A stretch of 52,061 bases of DNA from Vibrio sonorensis (GTDB lineage Bacteria > Pseudomonadota > Gammaproteobacteria > Enterobacterales > Vibrionaceae). Within the stretch, counting starts at the first letter, position 1, and each line of letters opens with the position of its first letter. The DNA lies in the NCBI RefSeq assembly GCF_001854765.1, contig NZ_LJJE01000048.1, forward strand, positions 1-52,061, in the 5' to 3' direction. The position numbers and the translations under genes are program-made. This document shows, one piece after another, positions 47,465 through 52,061 of the stretch. The notes below the pieces were generated by a model. The model did not search any database, was not told where the DNA came from, and saw only the letters and a program-made list of their open reading frames with translations.

Positions 47465-48046
47465 ATGTTTGTAGGAGTCCACCAGCAAAAAATCCTCTCA
47501 GACTATTACAAAGTCTGGGTGAGGCAGGGCGGGGTGACAGTCGTCGGTTACGTCAGTCGAGAATCTACTATGGAACTTGTCCAAGCGTGGAATGCCCCTT
47601 TTGAGGGGGATTCTGCTGGTAACGGCAGCAAGGTGGCCGCGCTAGGGCAAGACCAAACAGGCAAGACGAGCGTTACGAAGTGGAACAGTAAATTAATCTG
47701 GGACGGGGCGGAAGCGCTTAAATTTCCGTTAAAGATTCATTTCCTTGCCTTTTCGGACGCAAAGCTAGAGGTCGACGATCCGGTTAAATACTTGTCTCAA
47801 TTTAGTAGCCCTGAGTTGAGTGAGTCACTAGCCTTCGGTCAGCGCCCTCAACCTGTTTCACTCAATATCGGGCAAAGAATTATTATTCCTTCGACCGATA
47901 AGAGCGGGTGCTTTATCCATAGTGTGGGCTTTGACTACAACGCGCCAATTACAACAACGGGCTACTTTGCAGAAAATACCGTGGATCTTGTGGTCTCTAC
48001 GGATGCAACATTAAGTCGCTCTGAAATCCCTAACATTTTTACTTAA
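47465..48046 (+). CDS. Tail structural protein
   Basis: A 193-residue beta-rich protein (YYKVWVRQGGVTVVGYVSRE, LKFPLKIHFLAFSDAKLEVD, QRIIIPSTDKSGCFIHSVGF). Position between sheath and tube suggests a tail adaptor or a baseplate protein related to T4 gp53/LysM-type tail proteins, without the LysM part. Family uncertain. Confidence 0.55.
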   Translation: MFVGVHQQKILSDYYKVWVRQGGVTVVGYVSRESTMELVQAWNAPFEGDSAGNGSKVAALGQDQTGKTSVTKWNSKLIWDGAEALKFPLKIHFLAFSDAKLEVDDPVKYLSQFSSPELSESLAFGQRPQPVSLNIGQRIIIPSTDKSGCFIHSVGFDYNAPITTTGYFAENTVDLVVSTDATLSRSEIPNIFT

Positions 48047-48059
48047 GGAATACGTAACT

Positions 48060-48566
48060 ATGAGTAGTAGTTTACAAGGTACAGCAAAAGGCGATATGGC
48101 AGCGACAAGAGCCATTGTGCTTGAACAATTATCGAAAGGTGACAAAGCGCTGACGTCTAACTTTAGATTAAAGTTTCGTAACCACCCAGATATGACCTTT
48201 CGAGTTTCGGCCACTCAGATCCCTGAAATGATGCGTCATGAAATTGAAAGCTTTGGTCATATGGGTACGGGGCAAAATCAGCAAGGTAATGTCAAAAACG
48301 CAGGTAATATCACCGTAACAATTGAAGAGTATTTAGACGGCAAAGCAGCTAAGTTCATTGGTGATGCGATTAAGAATAAAACATACTACGATCTGGACTT
48401 GGAGATTACGCCAGAAGATACAGGGTATAAGTCTATCGCTAGTTGGGAAATGCTGAAATGTTACTTAAGCTCCGAAGCGGTGGACGTAGCAACAGAAGAT
48501 TTGACAGGTACGATTAAATTTCCATTGACGATCGGTTATAACTGGGTCGAACCAGTTAAGGTGTAA
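48060..48566 (+). CDS. Probable tail tube protein
   Basis: A 168-residue protein of tube size. Beta-barrel pattern: NFRLKFRNHPDMTFRVSATQ, IPEMMRHEIESFGHMGTGQN, NAGNITVTIEEYLDGKAAKF, YYDLDLEITPEDTG, LTGTIKFPLTIGYNWVEP. It follows sheath genes, as tube genes do in myoviruses. A C8 run and a terminator follow the stop codon. Confidence 0.65.
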   Translation: MSSSLQGTAKGDMAATRAIVLEQLSKGDKALTSNFRLKFRNHPDMTFRVSATQIPEMMRHEIESFGHMGTGQNQQGNVKNAGNITVTIEEYLDGKAAKFIGDAIKNKTYYDLDLEITPEDTGYKSIASWEMLKCYLSSEAVDVATEDLTGTIKFPLTIGYNWVEPVKV

Positions 48567-48595
48567 CCCCCCCCAAGCCTTTAGCTAGAGCACAA

Positions 48596-48631
48596 ATGCC
48601 TCAGATTATCATAGACTGAGGCATTTTTTTG
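48596..48631 (+). terminator. Terminator with the TTATCATAGA motif in its loop
   Basis: ATGCCTCAG (48596-48604) pairs with CTGAGGCAT (48616-48624), followed by T6. The loop is ATTATCATAGA, so a perfect regulatory motif is built into the hairpin. Confidence 0.75.
48606..48619 (+). promoter_or_regulatory. TTATCATAGACTGA motif upstream of the second tail operon
   Basis: Exact consensus, 61 bases before the ATG at 48680, overlapping the terminator of the tube gene. Confidence 0.55.
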
Positions 48632-48679
48632 TCTCTCGCATTATGATGGTGCTCATATTTTTTAAGTGGATGCAAGAAT

Positions 48680-49225
48680 ATGACGCCAGCTAGTCTTTTA
48701 GAATCAGTAAAACAGCGCTTTAGCGTTTTGCTCAACACTGACACCAATCAGTTTAACGTTTTCTTAAGGCAAGCCCTTCAAACCTACGAGGCAAGCGCGG
48801 GGTGCTGGAAGGTGATGCGTCTTGAAAGTGCAGAGTCGCCACTACCAAGCGACTACAAGGAAAAAATCATCTGTCGTGACCGAGGCCGGTATCACGTCAG
48901 CGTGTTTGTTGATGAGGTAAATAAAACGCTCATTGTAGAAAACCCAAGCCGTGCATCTTTCCCTTGTGATTTTATCTATTACACCAACTTAAGCGGCGTT
49001 GATTTAGACACATACGAACTACCGAATGAGTGTGAGCATTTGGTTAGTAAGTATCTTTATGTGCTGATCGCCATTCCTGAGTTTGAAAGGCAAGCGAGAA
49101 TATCGGCGGCGAATAACTATGACACGTCGGCGTATCCCTCTCAGGCCGAACTGCAAGCACAAAAGACAGAAATTGAAACTGAAATGCGCAATCAAATGGT
49201 GCTGCCTAACGTGAGGGTGCGTTAG
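48680..49225 (+). CDS. Probable head-tail connector/adaptor protein
   Basis: A 181-residue protein with helix-rich N-terminus (SLLESVKQRFSVLLNTDTNQ, FNVFLRQALQTYEASAGCWK) and C-terminus (HLVSKYLYVLIAIPEFERQA), like phage gp6/head-completion adaptors. It overlaps the next start by one base. Assignment by shape and position. Confidence 0.55.
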   Translation: MTPASLLESVKQRFSVLLNTDTNQFNVFLRQALQTYEASAGCWKVMRLESAESPLPSDYKEKIICRDRGRYHVSVFVDEVNKTLIVENPSRASFPCDFIYYTNLSGVDLDTYELPNECEHLVSKYLYVLIAIPEFERQARISAANNYDTSAYPSQAELQAQKTEIETEMRNQMVLPNVRVR

Positions 49226-49737
49226 TGAGTGTTGAATTTTTAAAGATACAAAAAGCGGCGGTGTTGTCGGCCTTTTCTGAAAAGCCGCGCCTTGATTGTA
49301 ACTTTAGAGTGGAGATTGACGATCAGCCGGAAAAATTGGTGCTGTATGCGAAAGACATTGCTTACGGCAAGGGTTCGCTTACCAGTACAAGCATTGAGAT
49401 AGGAAGCACGGAATTTAACAGGCCAAGCAAAAAGAACGCTGGAAGCCAGACTTTTACGTTTTACGACAACGAGCAAGGCGAAATTAGCGATTTTATTAAA
49501 TCCCTTCAAGGCCGGATCTTTGACAAGCGAGGGTTGTTAAATCTGCCGATTGATTACCTGTTTAATGTGCGCGCTTATCGGATTTTGGACGACACCAGCG
49601 AGGTGCTGGAATTTGAATCCACGGTTTATTGTGAAGAAAACAACGATTACAAATTGAGTGTTGAGGCGGTAGGCGAGCGCGGCACATTCAATGCGACTTT
49701 TAAAAAATATTGCTCGATGGGCGGATTACTTAAGTGA
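49225..49737 (+). CDS. Tail tube-like protein, second copy type
   Basis: A 170-residue protein with a tube-like beta pattern (LDCNFRVEIDDQPEKLVLYA, TFTFYDNEQGEISDFIKSLQ, YKLSVEAVGERGTFNATFKK), which could be a T4 gp54/gp48-like tube initiator or a tube paralogue. GTG start overlapping the previous gene; ATGA-like overlap with the next. Confidence 0.55.
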   Translation: MSVEFLKIQKAAVLSAFSEKPRLDCNFRVEIDDQPEKLVLYAKDIAYGKGSLTSTSIEIGSTEFNRPSKKNAGSQTFTFYDNEQGEISDFIKSLQGRIFDKRGLLNLPIDYLFNVRAYRILDDTSEVLEFESTVYCEENNDYKLSVEAVGERGTFNATFKKYCSMGGLLK

Positions 49738-50573
49738 AATTACAAACGTATACCAAGTGCGAAGACGGCTCGACAAAAGTGAGCTTTAACGAGCCTACCG
49801 TGGCCGATGCATTCCAGTTCGAAGATATTAATCCAAAGCTTGAGCAAAAGGCGCTAACGGAATACCTCAACCATATGTTGAGTGACGGCCAAGATCATGA
49901 CTCAAAAAACTGGACGGTATACGACCGTATTACCGCTCTCATGTGGATATACGTACTGTCACGAGATGATCGAAGCGTTTTGATGACTTACCAGTGTAAA
50001 TATTGCAATGAAGAGCATGGCGTTCCTGTTGATTTGGCAAGTTTGTTTAAAAGCCTTGTTTATGCAGGGCGTGAGATGAAGGAGCCGTTTGAATTTGGCA
50101 ATCTAAAAGGCGTCATTGTGCCGCTGCGGGGCTATGCAATGGAAAGGTTGGAGCAGTTGACCAATCTTAGAGATTCACACCCCATTAATTCCAAAGCTTA
50201 CAAAGCGCGTAATGATGATATTTACCTTTATCGCATCGCTTACTCTGTTGAATTAGATGGCGAAGACGAGTCGTTGTCTCCTGATGAGCGCGCAGACCAA
50301 AGGGTAGAGGAGTTTTTAAAACGTCCGCTTAAGGATAAAAGCTTTCAAAGCCTAGTAGCCAAGGTTCGCATAGTGGCAAGCGAGATGCGTCACGGTCTGC
50401 CTTGCGTTATTCGGGATGGTGGGGTTTTGCTCGTCACCCAAGAGCATGAATGCCCCAATACGGAGGGCGCTAAAACTCGTTTGATGCTCCCCTTTCAAGC
50501 TGTCGACTACATGCCAAGCCTACAACTGGAAGGGCAAGAAACTGCGGATCAACTGGCGTTCATTCTTGATTGA
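49734..50573 (+). CDS. Probable tail assembly chaperone or baseplate hub accessory
   Basis: A 279-residue protein starting GTG overlapping the previous stop. The centre carries QCKYCNEEHGVPVDLASLFK, a possible zinc pair. The pattern (YDRITALMWIYVLSRDDRSV; FGNLKGVIVPLRGYAMERLE) resembles T4 gp26/gp51-like baseplate or chaperone proteins. A short open frame (50566-50697) begins at its stop in the +1 phase and ends at the tape-measure start, as in tail chaperone pairs that use frameshifting. Confidence 0.55.
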   Translation: MKLQTYTKCEDGSTKVSFNEPTVADAFQFEDINPKLEQKALTEYLNHMLSDGQDHDSKNWTVYDRITALMWIYVLSRDDRSVLMTYQCKYCNEEHGVPVDLASLFKSLVYAGREMKEPFEFGNLKGVIVPLRGYAMERLEQLTNLRDSHPINSKAYKARNDDIYLYRIAYSVELDGEDESLSPDERADQRVEEFLKRPLKDKSFQSLVAKVRIVASEMRHGLPCVIRDGGVLLVTQEHECPNTEGAKTRLMLPFQAVDYMPSLQLEGQETADQLAFILD

Positions 50574-50697
50574 CTGGGTGGATACAGGCAGATCGCCGCA
50601 AGATTTTAAAAGCTTAAATGTTCAAGAGGCGCTAGACGTTGTTGACGAGATTCAGCGCCGAGTGATGCAAAGGAACAGGGATCGAAGACGTGGATAA
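50566..50697 (+). CDS. Short overlapping frame, possible frameshift extension of tail chaperone
   Basis: Forty-three codons from TTG 50566 (GTG 50578 is an alternative) to TAA 50695-50697. WVDTGRSPQDFKSLNVQEAL then DVVDEIQRRVMQRNRDRRRG resembles the C-terminal extension of P2 E' and similar chaperones. It overlaps the upstream stop (CTT GAT TGA C) and the tape-measure GTG. It could be made by ribosomal frameshift or separate initiation. Confidence 0.45.
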   Translation: MIDWVDTGRSPQDFKSLNVQEALDVVDEIQRRVMQRNRDRRRG

Positions 50698-52061
50698 CGC
50701 TCGCAGTGAATTAGCAAAAATCATTCAAGCCGTAGACAAGGCAAGTCATGATGAACTTGATGTGCTGGCGCGCATCGAGAAAAACACGTCCGCCCCTAAG
50801 CCTGACACGGCTAAAGTGCAAGAGGTGACGGGCGAACATAAAACGTCAAGTGGCAATAGCGTTACTGCTAAGGCTGATCTTAATGAAGCGCCTATTTTTG
50901 ATATTGACGCGCCTGTCGTTCATGTTGAGCCTGCCCCTGTCAACGTTAACGCTCCTGCAATTTCCGAGTTAAGAGAAACGCACTCAGAAAGCGCTACAGA
51001 GCGCGTAATTGAAAAAGAGACCACCAGCAAGCCAAAGCGAGAAAAGACACCCAGAGACGCCGTTGCGCGCGAGCAATCGACTAACAAAGACTTGGCAAGC
51101 GCGATAGAAGGGCTCTACGAAGATGACGACGGCAGATTAAGACAAGCCAATGGTGCGTTTGCCAGCCATAAGCAAAAAGAGCTATACGAGCAGCAGCGCA
51201 AAGAGGAAGAGAAGGCCGACGAGAAGCAAGCAACAATGTTTGAGTCCATCGGTAAGCTGGTCTCTGGTGGAATTAAAAAGCAAGTTGAAGACGTTGACGC
51301 CGTGGATGCGGTCGGCGCTTCGGTGGGTAATAGTGCATGGCAAATCGCCAAAGAGGTCAAAGGCTTTAAAGATAGCGCTTCCGAGTATCTAGAGGAAAGT
51401 GGCCTAAATAGCATAGAGGGTATTAAGGAAAAGACCGCAGGGGCGGTAAGTTCTGTAAAAGAAAAACGCGACAGTGCCAAGCATATGGGCAAATCGCTGG
51501 TCAAGTTCTTTAAAAGTCCAGCAGGGTTTGTATCTGAGCTTAGAGAAAGTAAGCAGCAAGAGTCGAAAAGTGAAATTTTCACTGAAAATTCATCCGAGCG
51601 CCACGAGAAAGAGCAAGTAACTGAGCAGCAAGTGGAGATTGCTGAAAGTCAGGCAGAGCAGCGCGCTGAGCTGCATGATGAACAAATAGATAAGTTGTCT
51701 GACATCGAGGATGCTATTAAAGCTACCGCTGGCGGTGGCGCTGGTGGCGGCATGATGGACATGTTCGATATGGCTGAGGACTTTTATAGCCGTAAGAAAG
51801 GGCGAAGAGGGCGAGGCCGCAAATCAAGAATGCGCGCCAAATCTGCCGACGTGGATTACTACAAAGTCAAAGAATCTATGAGGCCAAAGTCAGCCAGTCG
51901 AATGAGTAAAGCGCTCGATACGGTACAAACGTCAGGTAAAGGCCTGTTAGGGCTGAGCGGAGATGCGGTCAAAGGCGGCGTAATGTCAAAAGTCTTAGGC
52001 GGTGCGGGTAAAGTATTTAAGCCCTTAGCGGTCATGATGGGCATTGGCGCGGCAGGGGCGG
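50690..52061 (+). CDS. Tail tape-measure protein (N-terminal part; runs off the window)
   Basis: Open from GTG 50690 to the window's right edge (457 codons, no stop). It starts by overlapping the chaperone-like frame. The N-terminal 150 residues are Pro/Val/Glu-rich linker (FDIDAPVVHVEPAPVNVNAP), then long helices (RQANGAFASHKQKELYEQQR), a Gly run (ATAGGGAGGGMMDMFDMAED) and a hydrophobic Gly-rich region at the edge (PLAVMMGIGAAGA), as in tape measures that carry membrane-inserting segments. It sets tail length. Palindrome copy 11 lies inside it. Confidence 0.75.
   Translation, partial: MDNARSELAKIIQAVDKASHDELDVLARIEKNTSAPKPDTAKVQEVTGEHKTSSGNSVTAKADLNEAPIFDIDAPVVHVEPAPVNVNAPAISELRETHSESATERVIEKETTSKPKREKTPRDAVAREQSTNKDLASAIEGLYEDDDGRLRQANGAFASHKQKELYEQQRKEEEKADEKQATMFESIGKLVSGGIKKQVEDVDAVDAVGASVGNSAWQIAKEVKGFKDSASEYLEESGLNSIEGIKEKTAGAVSSVKEKRDSAKHMGKSLVKFFKSPAGFVSELRESKQQESKSEIFTENSSERHEKEQVTEQQVEIAESQAEQRAELHDEQIDKLSDIEDAIKATAGGGAGGGMMDMFDMAEDFYSRKKGRRGRGRKSRMRAKSADVDYYKVKESMRPKSASRMSKALDTVQTSGKGLLGLSGDAVKGGVMSKVLGGAGKVFKPLAVMMGIGAAGA
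51574..51590. repeat. Dispersed palindrome, copy 11, inside the tape-measure gene
   Basis: AATTTTCACTGAAAATT, a perfect copy in reverse orientation, encoding IFTEN. Confidence 0.7.

Larger units (their letters stand above)
1581..51747. repeat. Dense Chi octamers (GCTGGTGG), 30 sites
   Basis: Plus strand: 1581, 1704, 5721, 7869, 11314, 13731, 15276, 18598, 23068, 25536, 25814, 26234, 28446, 30120, 31401, 37294, 39508, 42363, 51740. Minus strand (as CCACCAGC): 3724, 16009, 23622, 25089, 28648, 30938, 38734, 40633, 42830, 47479, 51021. About two are expected by chance. Chi stops RecBCD degradation and starts recombination. Confidence 0.6.

Noticed and set aside
1..52061. CRISPR array
   Set aside because: The dispersed palindromes are kilobases apart and no regularly spaced repeat-spacer unit or cas gene was seen.

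Overview
The window looks like most of a P1-type phage-plasmid: a temperate, contractile-tailed (myovirus) prophage that lives as a low-copy plasmid in a Dam-methylating gammaproteobacterium. Vibrionaceae is my best guess from coding style and gene families; I could not search a database. The P1-like parts are a type Ia ParA/ParB pair, a PacA/PacB-like terminase pair with Dam-type TGATCA clusters inside the small-subunit gene (a pac-like site), an adjacent portal-plus-prohead-protease pair, a Ref (recombination enhancement function) homologue, a phage adenine methyltransferase, and major capsid next to tail sheath. No standard integrase is visible. The only tyrosine-recombinase-like ORF lacks the catalytic Arg, His and Tyr.

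Layout. 0-4 kb: degenerate recombinase (-), portal, prohead protease/scaffold, small membrane protein. 4-5.6 kb: winged-helix replication-type gene (-) and a GATC-rich, AT-rich origin candidate. 5.6-8.5 kb: small unknown genes and an oligoribonuclease-like exonuclease. 8.5-11 kb: parB-parA (-) and control region. 11-20.4 kb: accessory region with an ASCH protein, a higBA toxin-antitoxin pair, a beta-helix-like repeat protein, two tandem minus-strand hydrophobic micro-peptide genes, zinc-ribbon proteins and a VRR-NUC nuclease. 20.4-23 kb: pac site and terminase. 23-25.4 kb: unknown two-gene operon (-) divergent from an XRE regulator. 25.4-29.8 kb: winged-helix/zinc regulator, DNA adenine methyltransferase, Ref, and a Toprim/Spo11-TopoVIA-like (Mini-A type) protein. 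30-34.1 kb: serine recombinase with res-like repeats, a gene-poor stretch and an IS605-type insertion (TnpA, TnpB, probable omega RNA). 34.2-41.6 kb: regulators, then baseplate, hub, spike and PAAR tip. 41.7-42.9 kb: lysis cassette. 43-52 kb: major capsid, sheath, tube, chaperone and the start of the tape measure, which runs off the window.

Two dispersed motif families tie the window together. (1) A 17-bp palindrome, AATTTTCAGTGAAAATT, occurs 11 times across coding and non-coding DNA. Its half-sites resemble the ATTTCA-type boxes of P1 parS, so it may be a distributed ParB centromere. (2) A directional element, TTATCATAGACTGA, occurs about 11 times, nearly always just upstream of and pointing into a gene or operon (portal, rep, parA, baseplate, lysis, tail), so it may be a shared promoter or operator. 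The Chi octamer GCTGGTGG also occurs 30 times, far above chance.

Caution on sequence quality: nine single-base frameshifts break otherwise good genes (rep-like, terminase, Ref twice, serine recombinase twice, tail hub, tail sheath, one unknown gene). Most look like a run of identical bases shortened by one, so assembly error is more likely than decay. These genes are listed over their full inferred span with the break stated.
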